Source of the DNA: Metabacillus niabensis
GTDB lineage: Bacteria > Bacillota > Bacilli > Bacillales > Bacillaceae
DNA: 64,000 nt
NCBI RefSeq assembly: GCF_020524345.1
Contig: NZ_JAIVLH010000004.1
Location: 62,001 to 126,000 of the forward strand
Reading direction: 5' to 3'
A model generated the notes under the pieces. The model was given only the letters and a program-made list of their open reading frames with translations. It searched no databases and was not told where the DNA came from. The translations under genes were made by a program, and so were the position numbers. The number at the start of each line of letters is the position of its first letter. Position 1 is the stretch's first letter. Below, piece after piece: positions 1 to 9,364 of this stretch.

Positions 1-858
1 AAAAAAGACTTGCTCGTAGAGTTGTTAACGGTGAAAGGTTTTGGCCGGCAAAATTTAGCCTATGGTATTTTCGTCCTCAGGGTGATTGCCCTTCCACAAT
101 GGTACAACCAGCCGCTGGTGGGGAGATTCAAACTTCATTGTTTTTATGAACCTATTGCTGAAGAATGTGAAAATATCTACAATACATTTTGATGGTGTTA
201 AAAAGGAAAACGACATTTCTACTCCTCCTGTTCGTTTTCCTTTTTTAAATTCATTCTCCATTTCTTTTAATGCACCCTTGGCTGTTTGTCCCATTCTCAT
301 ATGATCCTGAACATATGTTCTCATCTGGTTTTTCATTATTTCAAGATAGACGAGCTTTATTTCGACAATACTAGATGTATCTGAATGAAATGATAAATTG
401 AGTGTTCGAATAAGGTGGAAAATTGTAAAATTTTGTCCAATCTATCTAAATTTAAAACAAAAATAGACAAAAAATTCACTTTCATTTTAAAGGCGTATAT
501 TAACGTCTTTACTTTTGTTCATCGAGTGTCCATTGCAGAAATACAACTTATAATACTTAAAGATAATACAAAGTAATCCTAGTTATTTCCGTATAATATT
601 CAGTTATAATAACCATAATGGAAGAAAATAGCAGAGGGAAAATCAATAATTGGATTTAAGATTAAGCAAATGTTTTTTCTTAAAGAAATGCTTTCTGAAA
701 AGGCTCTATACAGATTATTATCGACATAATTTATATTCGTATTTAACATTTACCGACGAATTTATATAAAATTAACAAAAATATTACAAAACTCTTAATC
801 AATCTTTACCAAAACCTAGTAAGATTTTTATAATAAAAAAATTTGGGAGGTTGCTAGG
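1..858. other. Left-edge region with no supported gene
   Basis: No convincing gene is present. Bases 1-336 are somewhat richer in G+C and can be read without stops in several overlapping frames on both strands (for example the minus strand from 336 to 55). None of these frames has a good ribosome binding site or a recognisable family, so they may be a decayed gene or a structured repeat. Bases 340-840 are very AT-rich with many stops in all frames. A ribosome binding site GGGAGG at 845-850 belongs to the gene starting at 859. Confidence 0.5.
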
Positions 859-2912
859 TTGAAATTTCAGCATTTTATGAGCAAAACCATTTTTGCTGCT
901 GCTTCATATGTACTGCTTACTTCTCCTGTTCAAACATCGGCTGCTAATCATGTAATGAAATTTGATGGAGAACATGGACAAGGTGTCCATGTTCAATTAC
1001 TTGGGAGATACTCCAGTGGAGCGGGAATTGGTGAAGGAGGAACAGAGATTGTTGCGTATGATTCAATTTCCAAACATGCTTTTTCAGTAAATGGTTCAGC
1101 GAAGGCAGTAGATATTATTGATTTAAATGTTCTTAAAGACTCTCAAGAGATCCTCGTCTAAAACAGATCAATTTAAAAGATTTAGGTGTAGCTGCTTCTG
1201 ATGTAACAAGTGTAGCGATTCATCCAAAAGGCGGGTATATTGCTGTTTCGGCACCTGCTGCAAATAAAGTTGACCCCGGATTTGTTGTATTTTTGTCGAC
1301 AGAAGGTGACTATCTATCACATGTGACAGTTGGAGCCTTACCGGATATGCTGACATTTACACCGGATGGTTCCTATGTGCTTGTTGCCAATGAAGGGGAG
1401 CCAAGTGATGATTATCAAACCAATCCAGAGGGTTCTGTTAGTATGATTAATGTTTCAAATGGTGTGGAAGGAATAACAAATGAAAGTGTCACGCCTATTA
1501 AATTTGAAGAGGGTGTAATCGAAGAAGGAGTCAGGAAGGTTTCAGAAACTTCTACATTTGCCCAAGATCTTGAACCGGAATATATTGTGGTGGACGAAGA
1601 GAGTAAATTTGCTTTTGGTGCACTTCAGGAAAATAATGCGTTGGCAAAACTGGATATTCCTGCAAAAAGATTTGTCCAAGTAAAAAGTCTTGGATATAAA
1701 GATTTTTCTGTAGGGAGAAATAAGTTAGATGCTTCAAATGAGGACAATGAGATGAACATCACTAACTGGCCTGTTTTATCAATGTACCAACCTGATGGAA
1801 TGGCATCATACAAAGTGAATGGACAAACATACATATTATCTGCTAATGAAGGTGATGCACAGGATTATGCTGGCTTTTCAGAGGAAGAAAGAGTATCGGA
1901 TCTTAAAGAGTCCTATGAATTAAATGCTGAGTTATATGAGGGATATACTCAAGAACAATTGAATCACCTTATAGAAAATGGACTTTTTAATGAAGAACAA
2001 GTAGGAAGGCTAAATACAACAATATCTGCACCAAAGAATGATAAAGGCAAATATGAAGCGATTTATGGATATGGAGCCAGGTCATTTTCCATATGGAATG
2101 CTAATTCATTAGATTTGACATATGATAGTGGCTCTGATTTTGAGGAAATCACAATGCAAGTATATGGTGAAGATAACTTTAATTCTAATAATGATGAAAA
2201 TAATTTTGACTCCCGCAGTGATGATAAAGGGCCGGAGCCTGAGACAGTAACAATTGGTCATGTTCAAGGTGAGAATTACGCTTTTATAGGCTTAGAGCGT
2301 GTTGGTGGAATCATGGTTTACGATATAGACAACCCTGAAAAACCGGTATTTAATAGATACTTTTCATCACGAATCTTTAATGGCGAGGAAAAGGTAACAG
2401 GTGCTAATGGCGATACAGCTCCGGAAGGTTTAACTTTTATTCCGGCAGATGAAAGTCCAACTGGTCAAAATATTCTTTTAGCAGCACATGAAGTTTCCGG
2501 AACAATTGCTGCTTATCAAATTGGGATTGAAGTTAAAGAAGAGGAAAGTGAGAATCCGAACGAGCCGGTTGATGACGAGCAACCTGAAACCGAAGTTCCT
2601 GATGAAAACCAGCAACCATCAACTGATGAGGACCAATTAGAGCATAGTGATGATGAAAAAGTTGACAACAATGATCATCAGGAGCAAGAAGTAACAGAAG
2701 ATAAAGAAGAAGGTAGACAAAATAAACAGGTATTATCAGATCAACAAATAGTCACAAATGCATTAGATGATTCGGAAAAATCAAAAAGTGAAAACGGTTA
2801 TTTCTTACCTAATACAGCTACGAATAACTTTACGATGCTTTTACTGGGAATGGTAAGTGTAGTTGTGGGTATAGGGTTGATAGTAAAGAAAAGATTAATG
2901 GTAAAAGAATAA
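859..2912 (+). pseudogene. Choice-of-anchor I family surface protein with LPxTA sorting signal, frameshifted
   Basis: A secreted, wall-anchored beta-propeller-like protein of the choice-of-anchor I family (alkaline-phosphatase-associated type); function unknown. It starts at TTG 859 behind GGGAGG. An N-terminal signal peptide (SKTIFAAASYVLLTSPVQTSAA) is followed by the start of the propeller. The frame ends at a stop near 1159, but the neighbouring frame is open from about 1143 and continues the same type of sequence (DPRLKQINLKDLGV) to 2912. One base therefore appears to be missing around 1143-1155. The C terminus has an acidic Pro/Glu/Asp-rich spacer, then LPNTA, a hydrophobic segment and KKR. 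That is a sortase signal of the LPxTA type used by class D sortases. Either a true frameshift or a sequencing indel; the rest of the frame is undamaged. Confidence 0.75.
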
Positions 2913-2925
2913 AAGATATAATGTG

Positions 2926-2953
2926 AGAGCGGGTATACTCCTGCTCTTTTTTA
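2926..2953 (+). terminator. Intrinsic terminator after surface-protein gene
   Basis: AGAGC/GCTCT stem with a G-rich upper part followed by a T-run, 14 bases after the stop. The remaining intergenic bases to 3213 are AT-rich with no other clear feature. Confidence 0.7.
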
Positions 2954-3213
2954 TTTACGATGGGGAGATATTTGGTCTAGGTCAAGTTAAATGGGGAAAT
3001 TGGTATGTTTAGGTATTTTAATATTCAAAAATAACGTTAAAATTGGTTTAATATAATATTTTTATTGATTATTTTGAATCTTTTGTCGAAAAACAGTTGT
3101 TAATTACCTTATGAAAGTTATAAAATAGAGAAATATAGAAACTTGAATGAACATAACTTAATATGCTCAGAAGTGTTAATGAAGATAAATTATTTGAGTG
3201 GGAGAGTTAAGAC

Positions 3214-4290
3214 ATGATGACGAAAACTAAGATCGATGTAACATTAAGCAAAACAAAGAAGGAAAAACCACAATCAGATCAATTAGAATTTGGACGTGTA
3301 TTTACAGATCATATGTTTGCAATGGATTATAGCCCAACTAAAGGATGGCATGATGCGAGAATCGTTCCGTATGAACCTATTTCGTTAAGTCCTGCCTCAA
3401 TGGTTTTTCATTATGGGCAAACAGTTTTTGAAGGATTAAAGGCTTATCGTACACAAGATGATAAAGTATTGCTATTTAGACCGGAAAAAAATATGCACAG
3501 ACTGAATTTATCGAACGAACGCCTGTGTATTCCACAAATTGATGGTGAATTTGTCATTGAAGCTTTAAAACAATTGGTTTCGATTGAAAAAGAATGGATC
3601 CCTACAGCGGAAGGAACTTCATTATATATTCGTCCATTTATTATTCCGACAGAATATTTTTTAGGTGTCGCACCATCTAATTTCTATCGTTTTATGATCA
3701 TTCTTTCTCCAGTAGGTTCATATTATAAGGAAGGAATCCATCCTGTAAAAATCTTTGTTGAAAATCATTATGTACGTGCAGTTGATGGCGGTACAGGTAA
3801 GGCGAAAACCGGCGCAAACTACGCTGCGAGTTTAAAAGCTCAGGAAGAAGCAGCGAAAAAAGGATACTCACAGGTATTATGGTTGGATGGAGTGGAGAAG
3901 AAATATATCGAAGAAGTAGGAAGTATGAATATTTTTTTCAAAATTAATGGTGAGGTTGTTACACCTGAGTTAAATGGTAGTATTTTAGAAGGTGTAACAA
4001 GAAATTCAATCATTGAATTATTAAAATCTTGGGATATTCCAGTGTCAGAACGAAAAATATCTATGGAAGAAGTTTATGAAACCTATAAAAAAGGTGAACT
4101 TGAGGAAGTGTTCGGTACTGGAACAGCAGCAGTTATCTCTCCAGTTGGTGAGTTCCTATATAATGAACAAAAAATGGTTATTAACGATGGTTTAACCGGC
4201 CAACTATCTAAAAAACTATATGATACATTATCAGGTATTCAAAGAGGAACAATGCAGGATCCATTTAATTGGGTAGTAGAAGTAAACTGA
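3214..4290 (+). CDS. ilvE: Branched-chain amino acid aminotransferase
   Basis: PLP-dependent fold-type IV aminotransferase of 358 residues, the usual length for Bacillus IlvE/IlvK. It interconverts leucine, isoleucine and valine with their 2-oxo acids in the cytosol, using glutamate/2-oxoglutarate. Family marks: FHYGQTVFEGLKAYR near residue 65-80; GANYAASLKAQ with the likely PLP lysine K198 just before it; GVTRNSIIELL; and the late phosphate-binding GTGTAAVISPV. ATG 3214 follows a GGGAG ribosome binding site. It is monocistronic, closed by a strong terminator and far from any ilv/leu operon in this window, so it is probably a stand-alone housekeeping copy. Confidence 0.93.
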   Translation: MMTKTKIDVTLSKTKKEKPQSDQLEFGRVFTDHMFAMDYSPTKGWHDARIVPYEPISLSPASMVFHYGQTVFEGLKAYRTQDDKVLLFRPEKNMHRLNLSNERLCIPQIDGEFVIEALKQLVSIEKEWIPTAEGTSLYIRPFIIPTEYFLGVAPSNFYRFMIILSPVGSYYKEGIHPVKIFVENHYVRAVDGGTGKAKTGANYAASLKAQEEAAKKGYSQVLWLDGVEKKYIEEVGSMNIFFKINGEVVTPELNGSILEGVTRNSIIELLKSWDIPVSERKISMEEVYETYKKGELEEVFGTGTAAVISPVGEFLYNEQKMVINDGLTGQLSKKLYDTLSGIQRGTMQDPFNWVVEVN

Positions 4291-4295
4291 TTTTG

Positions 4296-4326
4296 AAAAG
4301 ACCGCACGTGTAGGGCGGTCTTTTTA
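4296..4326 (+). terminator. Intrinsic terminator after ilvE
   Basis: Stem AAAGACCGC/GCGGTCTTT with a short loop and a five-T tail. Confidence 0.9.
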
Positions 4327-4661
4327 CTGCCTCTTTATCTCTATAAGTTCATTTCTCATACATACTCCTTCATAAAAAATCATATCCTGTCATACATAGA
4401 TTCTCTAATTCAAAAAACATATAAATCTTTTTGAAAAGTTGTAATAAATTTGAAACATATTGTGTCGTTTACTCGTCTTACATATATATTTGCTATTGAT
4501 TCTTATAAAGAAAAAAATTTCACTCTTTCAAGGGAATTTTTAACAATAAAGAAGGATATTTTGATAAAATATGAAATATAATTGTAATGATTGTAAAAAT
4601 TATTATGTTTTTATAATATTGTTATAGTTTTAGAAAATTTATTGGGAAATGTGGGAGTACT
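4327..4661. other. AT-rich intergenic region
   Basis: About 335 bases without a gene. It is very AT-rich and contains the promoter region of the VanW lipoprotein gene, but no operator or structured RNA stands out. Confidence 0.5.
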
Positions 4662-5603
4662 ATGAGAAAAAAGTGTGTATCGACAATGATTCTCTTATTG
4701 ATGATGGCAGGCTGTAGTTCGAATGTGGCAAACGGTAGTCAAGAAGAAGGGCCATTACCAGTCAGTCAAATGACCACTCATCTGTCACAATTATCTGAGA
4801 AAAAAGTAGAGTATGCAGTAAATTTATTACATCCTAAGACAAAAGATATCCTATATTCCTTTATTCCAACTGTTCATGAGAATCAAGATGAGTATAAAAA
4901 AGAAATTGCCCAAATTGCAGATGAATTAGCAAACAGCCTGGATCAGGCGATGGTCCCTGCAAAATACACCGGCAATGGTCAATTAACAGAAGGCAAGAGC
5001 CGTGTGATTTTGGATGAAAGTAAATTAGTTGATATGCTTCTGAATGTCAGGCCGTTGGATAAAACGTTAGATCTGCCATTAGAAGTCGCGGAACCTAATG
5101 TAACAGCGGAAACGGTTAAAGGGGTAAATGAAGTAGTCATCGGAAGCTATAAAACTTCGTTTGATCCAAGTGTGATCGGACGATCTCAAAATATTTTCTT
5201 GTCAGCAAATGAAATTAACCAAATTGTACTTGGACCTGGGGATCGCTTTTATTTTAATCTGGTTGTTGGCGAACGAACAACTGCGAGAGGTTATCAAAAA
5301 GCAAAGGAAATAGTCAATAAAGAATTTGTTGAAGGAATTGGTGGAGGAATATGCCAAACTTCTTCTACCTTATATAATGCTGTCGCAGAGGCAGGTTTGG
5401 AAATTATTGAACTTCACTCTCATTCAAGATCTGTTGGATATGTTCCGGCTGGTAAAGATGCAACTGTATCCTGGGGAGGTCCGGACTTTAAATTTATGAA
5501 TAACAAAGATTACCCTGTGATGATCAAAACAATCGTAGATAAACAATCCGGTTCAATTGAGGTTCAAATTTTAGCATCAAAACAAAATGCTGCAAAGGTA
5601 TAA
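4662..5603 (+). CDS. VanW family lipoprotein
   Basis: Predicted lipoprotein of 313 residues. A short signal peptide ends in the lipobox MMAGC, so the mature protein would be lipid-anchored at Cys18 on the outer face of the membrane. Residues 165-300 form a VanW domain, recognised from the IGRSQNIFLSANEINQIVL start, the RGYQKAKEI block, the GGGICQTSSTLYNA motif and ELHSHS. VanW domains occur in cell-wall-associated proteins including accessory vancomycin-resistance proteins, but their biochemical role is not established. There are no glycopeptide-resistance genes nearby, so this is more likely a general envelope protein. It starts at ATG with GGGAG upstream and is monocistronic. Confidence 0.85.
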   Translation: MRKKCVSTMILLLMMAGCSSNVANGSQEEGPLPVSQMTTHLSQLSEKKVEYAVNLLHPKTKDILYSFIPTVHENQDEYKKEIAQIADELANSLDQAMVPAKYTGNGQLTEGKSRVILDESKLVDMLLNVRPLDKTLDLPLEVAEPNVTAETVKGVNEVVIGSYKTSFDPSVIGRSQNIFLSANEINQIVLGPGDRFYFNLVVGERTTARGYQKAKEIVNKEFVEGIGGGICQTSSTLYNAVAEAGLEIIELHSHSRSVGYVPAGKDATVSWGGPDFKFMNNKDYPVMIKTIVDKQSGSIEVQILASKQNAAKV

Positions 5604-5624
5604 GGAAATAGAATATTGTGAATA

Positions 5625-5650
5625 AAAAAACTGGTACCACCAGTTTTTTT
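5625..5650 (+). terminator. Intrinsic terminator after VanW gene
   Basis: AAAAAACTGGT/ACCAGTTTTTT hairpin with a 3-base loop; the A- and T-rich flanks allow it to work in both directions. Confidence 0.9.
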
Positions 5651-5752
5651 ATTTTTGTAAATATAGATAATCTTCCTTTTCATCACACTCCTATAAAAGG
5701 ACATTTTATAGTATGATAGTAGAAGATTGCTTGAAAGAAAGGAACGAATAAA

Positions 5753-6577
5753 ATGTCATATAAAATGATTGTATTAGATTTAGATGATACCTTACTTCGT
5801 GATGATCATTCCATTTCCGTTCGAACAAAAGATGCGTTGATGAAAGCACAAGAGCTTGGAGTGAAAGTTGTCCTGGCTTCAGGACGTCCTACATTTGGGA
5901 TGAGACATATTGCTCAAGAATTAAATTTGGATCATTATGGAAGCTTTATTCTTTCATTTAACGGTGGGAAAATAATAAACTGCTCAACCGAGGAAGAAAT
6001 GTTCAGCAGTACACTAAGTCCTGAAGCTATCCATAAGTTGTATGAAGTAAGTGTAAGAGAGGGCGTTTTTATTCACACGTATATGGGGGACGAAATTATT
6101 ACCCAAGAGGAAAATCCTTACACTGACATAGAAGCAAATTTAACGGGCTTACCAATAAAGATTGTTCCTAATTTTGTGAAGGCTGTGAATGAACCTGTTG
6201 TAAAAAGCTTAATGGTTGGACCCCCTGAACAATTAAAGGAAGTTGAAAGAAAGTTACAAACAGAACTTGCAGATGAATTTAGTATCATGCGGTCCAAGCC
6301 TTATTTCTTAGAGTTTACGGAAAAAGGGGTTACAAAAGGGACAAGTTTAGATCAATTAATACAAGCTTGTGGAATCAAGCGTGAGGAAATAATTGCCATT
6401 GGCGATAGTTACAATGATTTATCAATGATTGAGTTTGCGGGCCTAGGAGTAGCAATGGGGAATGCTCCTGATGACATCAAAGAAATAGCTAATTTTGTAA
6501 CAGATACGAACATGAATGATGGTGTTGCAAAAGTGGTGGAAGAATTTATTTTATTAGCATATCATATAGAAGCATAA
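5753..6577 (+). CDS. Cof-type HAD-IIB phosphatase
   Basis: Cytosolic haloacid-dehalogenase phosphatase of 274 residues, similar to Bacillus YxeH/YwtE. HAD motif I is LDLDDTLLRDD (nucleophile Asp9, general acid Asp11). Motif II is the Ser in LASGRP. Motif III is the Lys in FTEKGVTKG, and motif IV is GDSYNDLSMIEFAG. The large C2B cap between motifs II and III marks the Cof subfamily, which acts on sugar phosphates, flavin nucleotides or other small phosphate esters. The exact substrate cannot be read from sequence. Good GAAAGGA ribosome binding site; single gene with its own terminator. Confidence 0.88.
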   Translation: MSYKMIVLDLDDTLLRDDHSISVRTKDALMKAQELGVKVVLASGRPTFGMRHIAQELNLDHYGSFILSFNGGKIINCSTEEEMFSSTLSPEAIHKLYEVSVREGVFIHTYMGDEIITQEENPYTDIEANLTGLPIKIVPNFVKAVNEPVVKSLMVGPPEQLKEVERKLQTELADEFSIMRSKPYFLEFTEKGVTKGTSLDQLIQACGIKREEIIAIGDSYNDLSMIEFAGLGVAMGNAPDDIKEIANFVTDTNMNDGVAKVVEEFILLAYHIEA

Positions 6578-6591
6578 ATTACTGAAATCTC

Positions 6592-6626
6592 AAAGACTAA
6601 CAGTCAATCTGTTGGTCTTTTTCTTT
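6592..6626 (+). terminator. Intrinsic terminator after Cof phosphatase
   Basis: Perfect 12-bp stem AAAGACTAACAG/CTGTTGGTCTTT (with G-U pairing) around a TCAAT loop, then a T-run. Confidence 0.9.
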
Positions 6627-6856
6627 TGTTGATTAAAACTATGTTAGAAAAACTAACGCATTTATAACGTTCAATCCTCTTCAAGTGTATAATCTTGTTT
6701 AATATATTGTAGAAATCATTTACAAAAAAGTATAAGGTTGTTATATTTTGTGACATTTCGCAAAAAGAAATGCTAAATACTCAGTATGTGACATTCTGAT
6801 GGGAATACAACTTATGTCAAGAAGAGAATTGCCGATATGTGAAAAGGTGGGAGAGG

Positions 6857-7867
6857 ATGCGATCAGATGTTTATGAAATACTTGAGACGATCTCACAAAC
6901 AAAAGTCAAGAAGGTACTAGCCACAATTGTAAATGTTAAAGGTTCTGCCTATCAAAAAGCCGGATCCATGATGCTAATAGATGAAAATGGCGAGCAAACA
7001 GGCTTATTAAGTGGTGGTTGTCTGGAAGAAGACCTTCATGCAAGATCTAAAGATTTAATAGAAGCACAAGCTTCAACTACTGTGACGTATGATTTATCGG
7101 CTGAAGATGACCTATCATGGGGCCAGGGGATTGGATGTAACGGCAAAATCACCGTATTAATTGAGACAATATCATCTCAATTATCTACCCACTTGAAAAA
7201 GGTAAAAGACTATATTGATAATGGTCAAACTGTCACATGCTTAAAGAAGATGACGCCGGAAGGTTTTGTAACAGGCTATCTCTTTTTTACAGCAGCCTCA
7301 GAGTATTTTGGCCAATGGAATGGAGATATTCCAAATATAAATGAATTAACATTAAATAAACTAACGTTTTCAGGAAGTTGCCTTTTCTTTAAACAGACAA
7401 TACCTGCAAGGCCGAGGCTCTTTATTTATGGTGCTGGAACAGATGCTAGACCACTTGCCAACCTGGCCTCTTTATCAGGCTATCAAGTAATTGTTGCAGA
7501 TTGGAGAGCAGGACTTTGTCATAAAGACAATTTTCCCTCTTCAAAAACTTATGTCGTTACCCCAGGTGAATTTGCGAGTACCTTTTCTTTTTCCGACGTT
7601 GATTCGATTGTGGTAATGACCCATCATTTTCAAAAAGATGTTGAGTTAATTAGGTTATTAATAAAAACACGAATTCGTTATTTAGGAATATTAGGTTCAA
7701 AAGATCGTGCACGCAGATTATTTAATGGGTTAAATCCTCCTGGTTGGGTTCACTTTCCTGTTGGATTAGATATTGGTGCCGAAGGACCTCATGAAATTGC
7801 CATCAGTATAATGGCAGAACTAATTCAACTGACTAAAAAGAGGAGGGATGCCAGTGTCCTCGTATGA
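6857..7867 (+). CDS. pucA: XdhC/CoxI family molybdenum hydroxylase accessory protein (PucA-like)
   Basis: Accessory factor of 336 residues that handles the molybdenum cofactor during maturation of xanthine dehydrogenase. In characterised XdhC proteins it binds Moco and helps sulfurate it before insertion. The N-terminal XdhC/CoxI domain carries SAYQKAGSMM and SGGCLEEDL. The C-terminal Rossmann-like domain carries IYGAGTDARPLANLA and VVMTHHFQKD. ATG 6857 is preferred over the in-frame GTG at 6839 because GGTGGGAG sits just before it. It heads a tight operon in the order of B. subtilis pucABCDE and overlaps the next gene by 20 bases. No clear PucR box was identified upstream. Confidence 0.85.
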   Translation: MRSDVYEILETISQTKVKKVLATIVNVKGSAYQKAGSMMLIDENGEQTGLLSGGCLEEDLHARSKDLIEAQASTTVTYDLSAEDDLSWGQGIGCNGKITVLIETISSQLSTHLKKVKDYIDNGQTVTCLKKMTPEGFVTGYLFFTAASEYFGQWNGDIPNINELTLNKLTFSGSCLFFKQTIPARPRLFIYGAGTDARPLANLASLSGYQVIVADWRAGLCHKDNFPSSKTYVVTPGEFASTFSFSDVDSIVVMTHHFQKDVELIRLLIKTRIRYLGILGSKDRARRLFNGLNPPGWVHFPVGLDIGAEGPHEIAISIMAELIQLTKKRRDASVLV

Positions 7868-8480
7868 ACATATAGTCGGTATCTATTTAGCAGCTGGTCA
7901 TAGCTCAAGAATGGAGACCTGTAAATTATCATTACCATTTGCCGGTGTCCCACTTGGAGCAATGGCATTAAAAGAAATCGTTCAATCAAAAATCAATTCT
8001 TTACTAATTGTTACAAAAGATATTCAAACATCATGGCTAAGTTCAGTCGAAAAGTTACTAACTAACACTGTACATTGGGAAAATATCATAAGTTTGCAGG
8101 CACACTTAGGTCAATCCTATTCTCTTCAAGCTGGTATTCAACGAGCTATACAAATTGGAGCAGATTCTGTTGTCATTTTTTTAGCTGATCAACCCTTTAT
8201 TACCTCACATATGATTAACCGCCTCATCCATCAATCAAACAAAGAGAAGGATTTTGTGGCAGCATTTGATGGTGAACATATGAAACCTCCTATATTATTT
8301 CAGAAAAAAGCATTTCCATTTCTTTTGTCAACTACTGGTGATCAGGGGGCAAGAAGCCTATTGAAGAAAGGGATATTAAAGGGAGTAAAAATACATGTAG
8401 ATCCTTCAAAATTAATAGATATTGATACGAAAGAACAGTATGAATATTCCAAAAGTCTTTATAATGGGGTGATCATTTGA
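7848..8480 (+). CDS. pucB: MobA-like molybdenum cofactor nucleotidyltransferase (PucB-like)
   Basis: Nucleotidyltransferase of 210 residues of the MobA/MocA type, expected to attach a nucleotide (CMP or GMP) to molybdopterin for the hydroxylase encoded downstream. The N-terminal motif LAAGHSSRMETCKLSLPFAG is a slightly altered form of the usual LAAGxSxRMGxxK loop. ADQPFIT near residue 107 is the metal-binding LxDxP motif, and TGDQGARSLL lies near residue 165. Start ATG 7848 has AAGAGGAGGG directly upstream. It overlaps pucA by 20 bases and pucC by 4, so translation is probably coupled through the operon. Confidence 0.85.
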   Translation: MPVSSYEHIVGIYLAAGHSSRMETCKLSLPFAGVPLGAMALKEIVQSKINSLLIVTKDIQTSWLSSVEKLLTNTVHWENIISLQAHLGQSYSLQAGIQRAIQIGADSVVIFLADQPFITSHMINRLIHQSNKEKDFVAAFDGEHMKPPILFQKKAFPFLLSTTGDQGARSLLKKGILKGVKIHVDPSKLIDIDTKEQYEYSKSLYNGVII

Positions 8481-9364
8481 GTCATGAACAAGAAGTTGCG
8501 ATATTAAAATCTGACATGATTGTGAAGCATCCATTATTTCTGGAAGAAGCATTTACTCAACAGAAAGAACCCTTAGATGTATTTGTTGCAGGAGGCACAT
8601 TACTTCAAGTGCATTGGGAGTCGGGAAGCCCTATTCCAAAAACGTTAATAAATCTTTCGTTACTTCAAGATCTAAAGGGGATTACTTACCAAGATTCGAG
8701 TACGTCTTCAAAAATAATAATAGGTGCTTTGACAACTATTGCAGAATGTATTACACATCCTGTATTGGTCGAACATGTACCATTACTTGTAAAGGCTTGC
8801 CGAAACATTGCTGCCCCTGCCGTTCGCAACAGAGCAACGATAGGAGGAAATATTGCAAGCTTTGTAGGTGATACGATACCGGCACTATTAGCTTTAAACG
8901 CAGAGGTAAAACTGGCAGTAAAAGACGAAATTCATGTTATGACTCTCTGGAAATGGTTAGCTAATGAAAACCAATCACCATTTATTTTGTTAGAGATTGT
9001 GATTCCTTTTTCTCCAAAAGATACAAAGCACTTTTATCGAAAGGTTGGTAGAAGAGAGGCATTTATCCCTTCTATCCTTACAACAAGTGGTCAATGGCAA
9101 CAAAACAACGATGGTAAACTTCAATTTGTCCGAATAGCAGTTGGTGGAGGAAATCATCGACCTATCAGACTTAAAAACGTAGAGCTGCTTCTACAAGAGG
9201 GAATAACGAAAAAAGAGATTTTCTATAAGACGATATTGCATGAATTCCAATCATATTCAGATCCGTTTGTGTCTGAAGCGTACCGAAAAAAGGTTGCAGC
9301 AAACATCCTTATGACAGAATTAACCAACATCTTAGGTGAGGTGAGGAAAGATGGAATTAAATAG
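8477..9364 (+). CDS. pucC: Xanthine dehydrogenase, FAD-binding subunit (PucC-like)
   Basis: FAD-binding medium subunit of 295 residues that passes electrons from the iron-sulfur clusters to NAD+ or another acceptor. Family marks are VAGGTLLQV near residue 38, GALTTIAEC, the FAD pyrophosphate loop RNRATIGGNIA, and a C-terminal CO-dehydrogenase flavoprotein domain (YRKVGRREA, AVGGGNHRPIR). The TTG start overlaps the pucB stop as TTGA, with GGGGTGAT upstream. It is the middle subunit of a three-subunit enzyme made with PucD and PucE. Confidence 0.9.
   Translation: MSHEQEVAILKSDMIVKHPLFLEEAFTQQKEPLDVFVAGGTLLQVHWESGSPIPKTLINLSLLQDLKGITYQDSSTSSKIIIGALTTIAECITHPVLVEHVPLLVKACRNIAAPAVRNRATIGGNIASFVGDTIPALLALNAEVKLAVKDEIHVMTLWKWLANENQSPFILLEIVIPFSPKDTKHFYRKVGRREAFIPSILTTSGQWQQNNDGKLQFVRIAVGGGNHRPIRLKNVELLLQEGITKKEIFYKTILHEFQSYSDPFVSEAYRKKVAANILMTELTNILGEVRKDGIK

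Noticed and set aside
6839-6856. GTG start for the XdhC-like protein
   Set aside because: The ribosome site GGTGGGAG lies after it and fits ATG 6857.
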